NCBI GenBank assembly: GCA_942493055.1
Contig: OW818680.1
Span: 1,054,001 to 1,118,000, forward strand
DNA: 64,000 nt
Source of the DNA: CAIZQW01 sp942493055
GTDB taxonomy: Bacteria; Verrucomicrobiota; Kiritimatiellia; RFP12; UBA1067
Direction of reading: 5' to 3'
In this document: one piece after another, positions 44,740 to 53,800 of the stretch
How the letters are laid out: each line of letters begins with the position of its first letter
How positions within the stretch are numbered: the first letter of the stretch is position 1
Notes under the pieces: model-generated
Databases searched by the model: none
Told to the model about the DNA's origin: nothing
The model's input: only the letters and a program-made list of their open reading frames with translations
Position numbers and translations under genes: made by a program

Positions 44740-45609
44740 CTACTTCTCTTCCGGCACACCCAGTTCCTTCAACGTGCCGCGCATCCAGGCCAGTGACTTT
44801 TCAATCATCGGGCCTCCGTTGCCTTCACACTCCATACTCAACGTACCTGTATAGCCGTTGTCTCGAAGGATGCTGATCACCGTCTTGATGTTATCCGCAT
44901 TGACGCCATCACCGATCGCACAGTGGCTGAGGGCGATGCCCGTGGCGTTTCCGCGCACAAGCGCAGCAAGCGACTCGGAGACGTCTTTGACATGCACATG
45001 GCGGATCTTCTTGATGAAGCGCTTAGCAAATTCGACCGGACTCTGCCCCGCAATGAAGCTGTTGCCGGTATCCAGATTGAGCCCCAGCCATTTGGAGTCG
45101 CAGAAGTTCAGCATCTTCTCGAGCATGTCCGGTTTCGTGGTGAAATACCCATGCACTTCGATATTGATGAAGATCTCATACGCCTCGGCCACGGTCAGGA
45201 TCTGCTCATACGAACGCTTCATGATCTCCATAGCTTCGTCATCGGTCAGTCCTTCCGGCCTGTGCAACCCATCCGTCGTCGCAATGTTCGGACACCCCGC
45301 CAGCTTGGCCCAGGGCAGTGTTTTGAGCACGTAAGGAACTCCGTACGTCGGCCCATCCTTGCCCGAAAGCGGGAAGGCTGCATCCACTTGCGAGAATTTG
45401 ACACCGTATGTGGCCATCTTGTTCTTCAGCATGAGAGGATCTTCGTAAAGCGCCACATGCGGCTGGTAGCCCAATCCATGAATCCAGCTCACGCCGTCAA
45501 TCAGGCCGCACTCAATGTTGTGAACATCATTCTTCTGCGCCCATTGAAGGCAGGACTCAAAACTTCTGAAACTGGTATTAAATGCATCGGTGTGAAAACT
45601 AATCTTCAT
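44740..45609 (-). CDS. Sugar phosphate isomerase/epimerase-like TIM-barrel protein
   Basis: A 289-residue protein without a signal peptide. The xylose-isomerase-like TIM barrel shows MKISFHTDAF at the start, HNIECGLIDG, FINIEVHGYF (Glu), GLNLDTGNSF (Asp), IRHVHVKDV (His) and GTLSMECEGNG (Glu), giving a plausible metal site. Such proteins isomerise or epimerise sugar or inositol derivatives, often after oxidation by Gfo/Idh partners. The 27-bp gap to the next gene supports co-transcription with it. A 244-bp gap containing a multi-hairpin repeat separates it from the upstream HEAT-ThuA gene, which may weaken coupling. Confidence 0.85.
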   Translation of the reverse strand: MKISFHTDAFNTSFRSFESCLQWAQKNDVHNIECGLIDGVSWIHGLGYQPHVALYEDPLMLKNKMATYGVKFSQVDAAFPLSGKDGPTYGVPYVLKTLPWAKLAGCPNIATTDGLHRPEGLTDDEAMEIMKRSYEQILTVAEAYEIFINIEVHGYFTTKPDMLEKMLNFCDSKWLGLNLDTGNSFIAGQSPVEFAKRFIKKIRHVHVKDVSESLAALVRGNATGIALSHCAIGDGVNADNIKTVISILRDNGYTGTLSMECEGNGGPMIEKSLAWMRGTLKELGVPEEK

Positions 45610-45623
45610 TTGTCATCTCCTAT

Positions 45624-45845
45624 AATTTCATTGGAATGTTGGAATATGGGAATGGTGGAATGTTGGTGAACCGAGTAGCGTCTCTGGGAGGGGCACGCGC
45701 CTGCGTGCCTGTGGCGCAGAGGCCTGCGCCGCTCCCGTTTGGGGAGGGCGGTCGGATCGACCGCCTGGACGGCGATCCGCCGTCCCTCCCGAGAAAGCCT
45801 TCTTCCAGCATTCCAACATTCCATTATTCCATGATTCCTCTTACG
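45624..45845. repeat. Composite multi-hairpin repeat, copy 2 (inverted)
   Basis: It has the same hairpins as 17398-17615 in reverse order: GGCACGC/GCGTGCC, GGCGCAG/CTGCGCC, GGCGGTCG/CGACCGCC, GGACGGCG/CGCCGTCC. It is flanked by GGAATGTTGG-type repeats on the left and CCAACATTCC-type on the right. It fills the only long gap in the 41.7-50.3 kb operon and could attenuate transcription or protect mRNA. Confidence 0.8.
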
Positions 45846-45853
45846 CCCTTCGC

Positions 45854-48418
45854 TTACTCCAGTCCGATGCTCCACAGCGTCCCTTGCCGGAACAGTTGCT
45901 TCGTCGGCTCGTTAAAGGCCTGGGGCGAATGCCCCAGCGCGCAATGGAAGGTGCGCCCCTTTCCCGGATTCAAAACAAAGGCCAGGGGATAGACCTTCTT
46001 GTCCACCTTGGAAACGCCGGTGGCGAGCACCTGTATCGGTTGCGGACCTTCAATGCAGGTGTAGAGTTCATCAATCTGTTCGTAATCGCTGAGCCCTTTT
46101 GTAATGGGATGCGCCTTGTCTGCAATAGTAACAGTGAAGGTCCCGTGCGGATCATGCCCGCGGCAGGCCGGATTCCACACGCGCCCGGCAATCTCGCAAA
46201 ACGCCGGATCAACCTTCTTCGTCGTCCAGTCATAAAAGGCGCCGCTGCTGAAGTGCACGAGGACAAGCCCCTTGCCTCCCTCAACCGCCTTTTTCAAGTT
46301 GGCAAGTGCTCCCTCTGGGGACGGTTTCTTGTCGCTGTTGTTGTAGAGCATGACATAGCCATCGTATTTCGCAAGGACATCCTCCTTTGTCATGATGGCT
46401 GGCTGCTCGCTGACACTCACCTCCAGCCGCTTGTCGTTTGCAAAGGCCTCCACGAGGATCGGCGTAAGCTGCTTCCAGTTGTTGTGATGTTCCATGCCCG
46501 TCAGAATCAGGATCTTCTTCGGAGCCCCGGCATTGGCGCGAACCTCGGGTGCAACCAGGACCGCGGGCGCTTCAGCGACCACAACTGCCTTAGGCGCACG
46601 TGTGATTGTCACAGGACTTGCGGCTTCATCCGTCTCTGCGATCCAAAGGTCGGAAACAACGGCATTCGCGCCCCCCTCCTTCTTGAACGTCAAGAGGACT
46701 GTCCCCTTGTCGATCGCGGCTTCGGGAATCACCGCAGAGAGCGTCTCAGCAGTCTTGCCCTGCGCATGGGAGGGCAACGCGGTCGTCGGAAGCAGTTGAG
46801 CCTTGCCAGCCCATACAGACTGGAGGCGGGTCGCTGAATCAAAATCCCACCAGCTCCAGTACACTTTATACTTCTGCCCCTTCTTCAGCCCTGTCAAAGT
46901 AAAACGCAACTCCTGCACGTCAAAAGCGACCGTACCTTCAACCGAATCCTCAAAGGTCCAGCCCGTTCCATTCGTCTGTTCAATCACGATGCCCTCTTTG
47001 CCCTTGGCCTTCTTCGCCGACTTTCCGCAATCCAGATAAGCAAGCGCCTTTGTTTGCGTAATCGACCGCCCCAGACGCAGAATCGCACGCTCTGCCAAGG
47101 CGCGGTGTGTTGCAGACATACTGGCGTCATTCTTAATCTTTTCCAATGCCTCCCCCGCATTCCCGCTCTGCCATGCGCACAGCGCACGGACCGCCGCGTC
47201 ACGCGGCAGCGACTGGACGACCGCTGCCAATGCCGCATCATCCGTGAAGACGGAGAGCACTTTCAAGACAGCATCCTGAACAGCTTCGGATTCCTTCATG
47301 CGCTTCAGCAACGACGCAAGGAACTTCGTATCTTCCCCAAGACGGCGGACCATCAACCGCGTCGCATTCTCAACAGACTCCGTATCCGGCCCGCCCAATT
47401 TGGAAACGAGCAACGGGTAACTCGTGGCCTCAGCAGTGCGACCCAACAGACGGAAGGCAGCTTGGCGAACAGTCTGATCAGCATCATTGGCAGCAACCTC
47501 TAATTGCTCTGCCAAGGCTGAACTGTTCCGCAGCGCACTGGCATTCAACAACGCAACCCGTGTTTCAGCGCGCGCAGATGTCTTGAGCAGTTCCGTAATC
47601 TTCGCATCAACCCCGCTCTGCGTCATTTGCGCAAGCGCCTTTTCACCGCCTGCAACTTGCGCCAGCGTTTCAACATCTGCTGACGAGCCAATGGCGCTGA
47701 GGGCACGGAGGGCCTGTTCTTCTCCGGCCTTTGCCCACTCGCGAACAATAGGACATGCATCAACAATTGAATGCTCCTCGACAACGTCCAAGGCAATCCT
47801 GCGCTCCGCTCCGTCCAAGCCCGGCAGCAGTTTCACGAGCGCCTTGCCGTCCAGACGGCCAAGACAGCGAATCGCAGTCGCCCGCACAGGCCATGAAGCA
47901 TCCTTGACTGCCTCAGCGCATACGCTGACGGCTTCCTTCGGATAGCCCGCCGCATACGCGACAAGCCCTGCCAGCCGTTCTGCACCATCAGCAGAGGCTA
48001 ATAATTTTAGACACTCGCCGGCTGACTTCTTCGCACACGCACCGCTCGCAAACACTTCGCCTAACGGCTTCGCATCTGCCTGCGTATCCACTTTCAGCAG
48101 ATACTGGTGGAAGATGGTCTTCGCCGGAGCCGTTGTTTCCGGTGCCGCGATTGCAGCCTTCAAAACCTGCGCCATCTCACGGCACTGCTCCGCGTCTCCC
48201 ATCATTTTCGGCAACGCTATTTCCATCGTAAAAAAGGGTTCACGCGGCTCGAAACCGTTGGTGGCCTGTATCTTCTTCACCGTCTCCTTAATATTCTCAG
48301 GCACCGTTGCAGCAACCGTAGACCCCGCCAATATGGCAATAACAGCATAACGAACTAACGCAGTCGCACATTCACGCATTCGCGCATTCCCGCATTCGCG
48401 CATTAACATATTTCTCAT
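45854..48418 (-). CDS. Secreted HEAT-repeat protein with C-terminal ThuA-like domain
   Basis: An 854-residue protein. Signal peptide in about the first 37 residues (RYAVIAILAGSTVAA). Residues 40-460 are HEAT-like helical repeats (for example WPVRATAIRCLGRLDG, QTVRQAAFRLLGRTA). A beta-sandwich part (about 470-620) with QKYKVYWSWWDF follows, and a ThuA-like (glutamine-amidotransferase fold) domain from about 645 to the end: KKILILTGMEHHNNWKQLTP, LYNNSDKKPS, GKGLVLVHFSSGAFYDW, RGHDPHGTFTV, GKGRTFHCALGHSP. ThuA domains are linked to trehalose or keto-sugar use; the exact reaction is uncertain. The ATG overlaps the previous stop (ATGA). Codons just after the start are made of five 8-bp repeats (48367-48406). 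Confidence 0.85.
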   Translation of the reverse strand: MRNMLMRECGNARMRECATALVRYAVIAILAGSTVAATVPENIKETVKKIQATNGFEPREPFFTMEIALPKMMGDAEQCREMAQVLKAAIAAPETTAPAKTIFHQYLLKVDTQADAKPLGEVFASGACAKKSAGECLKLLASADGAERLAGLVAYAAGYPKEAVSVCAEAVKDASWPVRATAIRCLGRLDGKALVKLLPGLDGAERRIALDVVEEHSIVDACPIVREWAKAGEEQALRALSAIGSSADVETLAQVAGGEKALAQMTQSGVDAKITELLKTSARAETRVALLNASALRNSSALAEQLEVAANDADQTVRQAAFRLLGRTAEATSYPLLVSKLGGPDTESVENATRLMVRRLGEDTKFLASLLKRMKESEAVQDAVLKVLSVFTDDAALAAVVQSLPRDAAVRALCAWQSGNAGEALEKIKNDASMSATHRALAERAILRLGRSITQTKALAYLDCGKSAKKAKGKEGIVIEQTNGTGWTFEDSVEGTVAFDVQELRFTLTGLKKGQKYKVYWSWWDFDSATRLQSVWAGKAQLLPTTALPSHAQGKTAETLSAVIPEAAIDKGTVLLTFKKEGGANAVVSDLWIAETDEAASPVTITRAPKAVVVAEAPAVLVAPEVRANAGAPKKILILTGMEHHNNWKQLTPILVEAFANDKRLEVSVSEQPAIMTKEDVLAKYDGYVMLYNNSDKKPSPEGALANLKKAVEGGKGLVLVHFSSGAFYDWTTKKVDPAFCEIAGRVWNPACRGHDPHGTFTVTIADKAHPITKGLSDYEQIDELYTCIEGPQPIQVLATGVSKVDKKVYPLAFVLNPGKGRTFHCALGHSPQAFNEPTKQLFRQGTLWSIGLE
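48367..48406 (-). repeat. 8-bp tandem repeat in a signal-peptide coding region
   Basis: Five degenerate units of CGCATTCG (plus-strand sense) spaced exactly 8 bp: CACATTCA, CGCATTCG, CGCATTCC, CGCATTCG, CGCATTAA. They encode MRECGNARMRECA at the start of the HEAT-ThuA protein. A pure array has no stop in any frame. Confidence 0.85.
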
Positions 48419-49698
48419 ATTGTAAATCCTTTCCGCATGGGGCGTGTCAGCGAGCGGTTTGCTAATTCATTATTTGTAAAGCGTTCCTGCTTCCAGTCCC
48501 AAATCAGTTTCTGTTCACTACGGCCTGCAATATCTGCAATCAACGACAGCGTTGTTGCAGCATGGCACGCCTCAGCAGGGGCAATGGGCTGAGAACGGCT
48601 CTTGATGCCCTCAAAGAAATTCACCATGTGGTTTGTTGACACCGGCAGATGAATATCGGCAGGCTTCATCACGATCCCGAGCAGTTTCGGATCTGAGGCA
48701 TTGATACCGCCCCGCGTCACATGCACCCATCCCTTGTCACCGATGAAGCGGACGCCATGCCCGTAAGGATGCGCGCCATCTGAATAGTAGCGGAGCGCCA
48801 GGCCGCCGGGCTCCGTCGCTGTAATGTCCCAGTCAAAGGTCACATCTGCGTCTCCTTCAGGCAAAAACCCTACCTTGCCTGAAATCGCCAAGGTGCTTTG
48901 TCCCAACAGCGGTGCACCCCAGAGCGCGATATCCAGATGATGCACGCCCCAACTCTGAATCCATCCTGCGCAGTAGTCGGTCAGGAAGTACCAATTGTAT
49001 TTATAAATATTCTGGCGATAGGGTTTATACGGCGCCGGCCCAAGAAAGAGATCGTAGTCCACATCAGCCGGGATCTCTGCCGTGGGGAACTTGAGCATGC
49101 GCTTTCCACTCGGTGCGGAAACATAGACCTCTGTCAACTTTCCAAGATATCCGTTGCGGGCCAGCTCACACGCCTGACGGAAGCGCGCATCCGAACGCTG
49201 CTGCGTGCCTGCCTGGAGGATACGCCCTGTCTGCTGGACTGTGTTGCAGATCGCGCGTCCCTCGGCCACTGAAAGCGACAATGCCTTCTCGCAATAGACA
49301 TCCTTTCCGGACCGCATCGCAAGAATGGACATCAGGGCATGCCAGTTTTCCGGACAGGTGATCGTGATCGCATCAATATCTTTCCGGGCAAGGACCTCCC
49401 TGAAATCCTGATAGCCCTTGCAACTGGTGTTAGGCTGGGCTGTTGTGATGCGATTCAACTGCTTCGCGATGGAAGGCTTATGAATATCACACACCGCCAA
49501 AAGTTCGATCTCTGGATTCCCAATATAGGAGCCCAGATGTTGCGATCCCCGATCGCCTAACCCAATCGTGGCAATCGTGATCCGATTGCTCGGCGCTACT
49601 GCACCGTCTTTTCCAAGCGCACGCGCTGGAATAATCGTCGGCAAAGCAAAAGCGCTAAACGCGGCCTTTGCAAATGTCCTTCGTGATACGTGTTGCAT
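48415..49698 (-). CDS. Tat-exported Gfo/Idh/MocA-family oxidoreductase
   Basis: A 427-residue protein with a Tat signal (VSRRTFAKAAFSAFALP). Rossmann fold from ITIATIGLGDRGSQHLGSY (about 39-57). The EKP site reads CEKALSL, with Glu-Lys kept and Pro replaced. The C-terminal half has DYDLFLGPAPY, QSWGVHHLDIALWGAP and GEGDADVTFDWD-like strands, the form common in exported PVC oxidoreductases. It begins 36 bp after the tetR gene; a TetR-type operator (49719-49732) lies in that gap. Its stop overlaps the HEAT-ThuA start. Confidence 0.9.
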   Translation of the reverse strand: MQHVSRRTFAKAAFSAFALPTIIPARALGKDGAVAPSNRITIATIGLGDRGSQHLGSYIGNPEIELLAVCDIHKPSIAKQLNRITTAQPNTSCKGYQDFREVLARKDIDAITITCPENWHALMSILAMRSGKDVYCEKALSLSVAEGRAICNTVQQTGRILQAGTQQRSDARFRQACELARNGYLGKLTEVYVSAPSGKRMLKFPTAEIPADVDYDLFLGPAPYKPYRQNIYKYNWYFLTDYCAGWIQSWGVHHLDIALWGAPLLGQSTLAISGKVGFLPEGDADVTFDWDITATEPGGLALRYYSDGAHPYGHGVRFIGDKGWVHVTRGGINASDPKLLGIVMKPADIHLPVSTNHMVNFFEGIKSRSQPIAPAEACHAATTLSLIADIAGRSEQKLIWDWKQERFTNNELANRSLTRPMRKGFTI

Positions 49699-49718
49699 GT
49701 GTTTCCCCTTTGTTGTCC

Positions 49719-49732
49719 ATACTGGTTAGTAT
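49719..49732. promoter_or_regulatory. TetR-type operator 2
   Basis: ATACT-GGTT-AGTAT, a perfect 5-bp inverted repeat with a 4-bp spacer, in the gap between tetR and the Gfo/Idh gene. It matches the ATAC-N6-GTAT pattern of the site in the tetR promoter. Confidence 0.6.
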
Positions 49733-49733
49733 T

Positions 49734-50336
49734 TTAAAGTTTAAAGATGCTCAGCAGGCTCGCTGTGATGACCTGCCGTTCCGACGGCTCCACAATCTGC
49801 TTCTCAAACCCGGCGCGGATCTTGAGTCCCTCCATGGCTTCCAGCATCAGATCGACATCGCGCCGGACAAGCTCAAGCGAATACTTGCCATCAGCATACT
49901 TCACTGCATACAGAAGGCCAATATAAAACTCACGGACCGTTGAATAAAACTGCATCCAGCTATCGCGCACCGCTTCATTTTCCTGCATCAGGGTAAAGAT
50001 CGCTGTTGTAAAAATGCGGTTCCGCTTGTCAATGATACAACTGTCCACACTGCAGGCGATCGTCTTTTTGAGGCGCTCCTGCGGATTAGAAAGCGGAGCC
50101 AGCATTTTTTGAATATTGGCATGCCAGGTCTGATAATAGTGCTGGCAGGAGGCCAGGATCAGCTCCTGCTTATTTTTGTAATGCCAGTAGAGCGAGCCCT
50201 TGGTCACCCCCGCAGCCGCAGCAATCTGATCCAGATTGACATTGTCAAAGCCATGCTCAACAAACAAATCAAATGCGCACTGCCGCAACGTTTGCGACAT
50301 GTGGACCGTGCTTTCAGGTGCTTTTTTGCTTTTCAT
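49734..50336 (-). CDS. TetR/AcrR-family transcriptional regulator
   Basis: About 200 residues. N-terminal helix-turn-helix: LRQCAFDLFVEHGFDNVNLDQIAAAAGVTKGSLYWHYKNKQELI (split here only as family evidence: GFDNVNLDQIAAAAGVTKGS is the HTH core). The C-terminal ligand domain is not assigned. I place the start at the ATG at 50336 because the best promoter (TTGACA at 50373-50368, TAGCAT at 50349-50344) would start transcription at about 50337, giving a leaderless mRNA; the in-frame ATG at 50345 overlaps that -10 box and has no ribosome-binding site. An operator-like palindrome lies between -35 and -10, so it probably represses itself and the downstream sugar genes. Confidence 0.85.
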   Translation of the reverse strand: MKSKKAPESTVHMSQTLRQCAFDLFVEHGFDNVNLDQIAAAAGVTKGSLYWHYKNKQELILASCQHYYQTWHANIQKMLAPLSNPQERLKKTIACSVDSCIIDKRNRIFTTAIFTLMQENEAVRDSWMQFYSTVREFYIGLLYAVKYADGKYSLELVRRDVDLMLEAMEGLKIRAGFEKQIVEPSERQVITASLLSIFKL

Positions 50337-50343
50337 GTCAGCC

Positions 50344-50373
50344 ATGCTACCATACTCACTGGTATGGTGTCAA
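50344..50373 (-). promoter_or_regulatory. tetR promoter with TetR-type operator 1
   Basis: On the minus strand, -35 TTGACA (50373-50368), an 18-bp spacer and -10 TAGCAT (50349-50344). The spacer holds the palindrome ATACC-AGTG-AGTAT (50365-50352), extended to ACCATAC/GTATGGT (50349-50355 and 50362-50368). Confidence 0.65.
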
Positions 50374-50423
50374 CTGACAAAACCAAAAAAAATGCCCTTA
50401 CCTATAACTTGACTGGTTTTAAG

Positions 50424-50629
50424 GAATACTTTTTCGCAAAGATCGCTATTTGGGTGAAGGACGGCGTGCCTACGCATTCGGCGAATACGCCGACGGCACA
50501 GCTCGTCCTTCACCCAGAGTCGATGCGTGACACTCGGGTGCTTGCACGAGATAAGCCCCGGCTGTATTCAGCCACTTGCGGGGGCTTTCCGTGCAAGCAC
50601 CTCTCATAGCGATCTTCGCGTAAAACATC
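50424..50629 (+). mobile_element. 206-bp MITE-like element, copy 1
   Basis: The ends form inverted repeats: TTTTTCGCAAAGATCGCTAT on the left and ATAGCGATCTTCGCGTAAAA on the right (two differences). The interior folds into two large hairpins, one bounded by GTGAAGGACG/CGTCCTTCAC and one by GGTGCTTGCACG/CGTGCAAGCACC, and has no gene. A nearly identical inverted copy is at 59192-59397. The outer flank beyond 50630 (GTGTGGTTCGTG) also resembles the flank of copy 2. Confidence 0.8.
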
Positions 50630-50678
50630 CTATTCATTCGTGTGGTTCGTGTCATTCGATGCAAATAAAATACTAAAC

Positions 50679-50810
50679 ATGTTCCTCGGAACCTCCATCA
50701 CAGCGGAGCAAGGCGCACTGATCGACGACATCTATATCGCACAGGGTGTCAACCTGCAACTCCCCAAACCGCTGCTGCCACCCTACGGCACCATGGTCCG
50801 CTTTTTATGA
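50679..50810 (+). pseudogene. Orphan C-terminal fragment of a tail-motif secreted protein
   Basis: A 43-codon open frame from an ATG, ending IYIAQGVNLQLP and then PYGTMVRFL, almost the same last residues as the adjacent 50811-56282 protein (KGTMVQFL). The frame remains open upstream into the MITE-like element at 50424-50629, and there is no ribosome-binding site, so this looks like the 3' end of a larger gene destroyed by the insertion. It ends exactly where the convergent PATR gene ends. Confidence 0.6.
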
Positions 50811-53800
50811 TCACAAGAACTGCACCATCGTTCCCTTTGGCATGATATGGATCTGGAGGGCGTTGCCCTCGACAACAAGCTTTGTCGTGAAGCCCGGAAG
50901 CGCATCAACAACCCAGTTGGAGAGATTTTCAGCCCCCGTCAGCAAGCCTGAAGACTCTAGAAGCGTATACACGCCGGCTTTTCGTTCGAGCAAGGTCACC
51001 CTCCCTTTATCCGACAAGAACAGTGCACCGGAGACCGCTATACTTGCCTCCCCTGCCGCGGGGAGTTTTTCAACGATGAGCCTCGTTCCCTCAGGCTGTG
51101 CCGCTGTGTAGCCTAGCAAAAGATCACCCTCAATATTCATACCCCCATCTCCGACATGGATCTCGCTGGCGCTGACCAGTGCCCCGGTGAAGGTTCCTGA
51201 GCCGTTCAACAACAAAAGGCCTTCATCACGGAGTCGATACCCCGCTACCGATCGGCGGAACCATTTGCCGGAGAGGTAGGCATCGTTCGCCTCTTGCTCC
51301 GCTGACGTCAATGTCACGCCGCTGTAGACAAGCACCTCTCCCAAACGCTGCGCACCGGAGCGCGTCCCATAACCCTTGTTCACACGCTCGCTGGCAAAGG
51401 CACCTCCGCGTGTGGTCCCGGCGGTTCGGATCGAGACCAGATGATAATCAGCGGAAGGGAAGCCGTTTGTCCAGCCGGGGATCGTGTTAATGCGCGTATC
51501 ACCATTGAGCACATTCGCGACGTAACCGCCTGTTCGCGTCCGGAATTTTTCAGCCCAGAGCGGCGAGGAGTAGACCGAACCTGCGGGAGGCGTCACCGTA
51601 TCATGGTATCTGAAGTAATCGATGTCGCCTGTAGAAAAATCTCCCAGCAATTGCCCGCCTCCGTTCTGTGCGCCAATCACCCAGTGTACCGCCCGAACGT
51701 CCGTCAGCCGGGTCGTCCAGAGCATGCCACGCTCATCGGTTGTGGTGGAACCCAGCGTGCCAAAGTCAACAACAGGCAAGCCATTGAGTTCATTGCTCAT
51801 AATCACGGGCATACGCACCAGCGAGGTGGCTTTATTCAAGCCCGGCGTGCCATCGCGGACGGTACGTTTGTCCAGCCACTCCAGCTTATTCGCGCCATTG
51901 GTGAGGAGTGAGCCCGCCTGGCTGGCGTCAACCCAGAACGAGGGGGAGCCGACTGGCCCCACGGGGACCACGTTCGTGCGTGAGGTGCCCAGGGTAACTG
52001 AACCGCCCTCATTGTCAACGGTTCCCGTAAAACCGTATGTTTCAGCGACATCTACTGCACCGCCCACAGCGACGGCGACAGAGCCTGTCCCGACAAGCGA
52101 TATGGGCGTGAAAACGCCTCCCGACGCCACCTCAACAGCGGTGTCTATGAGGCGGAGTTCCGTACCGGATGTCAGCGGGGTCTTCAACCGGAGTGTTCCA
52201 TTTACAAAGGTGACCGTGGCCCCTGCTTCAATCTTTACGCCGCTGTTGAGACTCAGCACGGAGTTCTCGCCAAGATCAACCACGGCATTGATATTCGCCC
52301 GCGCCTCAAACAGATTTAAGGTCAGTTGCTTATTGTCCGGCAGAGACACGCCTTCGCTGAAATACCCAGCCTGATTAAAAAGAACGAGCTTATCAACATT
52401 CACGACGCTGCCCGTGACATTGAGCATTCCACCGTAAAGATAGGTAGCATTGCCCAGGACAGAGCGTAAATTGGCGATGGTTGTCGTCTGTCCCACAGGG
52501 AATGCCATATTCTTGTTCGCACCAAAATTGATGTTTTCAATGTGCAGCCCGGTTGCATCAACGGCCTTCAGATAAAACCGTGCCGATCCCCCTGTATTGT
52601 TGTTCAGCGTATCGATCCGTGCCGAAGCGCCCGCGTTAAAGACGAGGTTTTTTGTGGTGTCGCTATTGGCATTATAGGTCCCGATCAGATAAGGAGCCGT
52701 CCCACTTAATGTGAACGTTCGATTATTATGCAATACCTCTGCAATGCTTCCGAATACGTCGGACATCGTGAAGTCAGTATCATTAACCGATATAGCGCCT
52801 GAGCACGTGGTTTGACCGTTGCCGGTCTTCGTCAGTGTGTTTCTGCCATACAGGTCATGAATCTCCACTTGCGCAGTTTCAGCCACGTTGAGTTGCAATG
52901 CGCGTGGTTCCATGTCCAAATACGCCACATATGCGTCTGTCCCGCCGGAAAATGAAAGCTGCCCTGACGCAGTTAACCAATTCAACGAAAGGCCCATTGC
53001 CGCAGAAGCGGAAATGTCTGCAACACTATATGCATATGCCCGACCCATCAGCGACTCTGAGAAGCCCGCGAAGGCCACAGCATTCAGCGCGTACAAATAA
53101 TCCGCCTGCAACGTGACGGCATTCCCTTCAACCGACAAACCTTCATCAGCGGCGACCGCTATGCCGCCCACATGCAAATCGGCAGCAACATCCAGGACGA
53201 TATGCCCATCCCCGGAGAGGTGAGTCAAATAGGGGGATGTTGCCTGCGTGAGATCCGCCGTCACCACACAGCCGTTCTTGACCTGCACGTCCAGGGCGTT
53301 AAAGGGCAGCGCAGTCTGAGTTTGATTGCTCAACGTATAACCATTCACGCCAACAACAAACTGCTCGATCTTCGCGATACCGCTGAGCGCACTGAGCGGT
53401 TCAATGTTCACAGCATCCAGTTTCAAGGCATTGATCCGGGCGCTCCCGCCGGTTACATGAAACGAAGCGTCCGAAGCGCCCAAACGCACCGACTCAAGCG
53501 TCACATCGCCCCCGAACCACTTCTTCTGCAGGTAGTTCTCCGTCTCCAGTATCTCTGCATCGCTTAAGGCATTCGTAAAGACAAGCACCTCCGCCAGCCG
53601 CTGGCAACCGGAGCGATTGTAATACAGGCTGGATATCCGCTCAGAGGCAAAGGCTTTTGCCACGGTGTCATCAGCCGTGCGCAACGCGATCACATGATAC
53701 CCCGGAGAGGGGAACCCCTTCTGGAAGGAATCATAGACTGTTCCATTCATCCGCGTGACTCCATTCCGCACATCCCGCAGATTATCCCGGTTACCGTCTG

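Noticed and set aside
45624..45845. Short open frames of 60-90 codons in the multi-hairpin repeat
   Set aside because: The same DNA gives similar frames at 17.4 kb only because the repeat is shared; the frames have no ribosome-binding site or domain.
48367..48406. Period-8 repeats as a CRISPR array
   Set aside because: Units are 8 bp with no spacers, and no cas genes are present.
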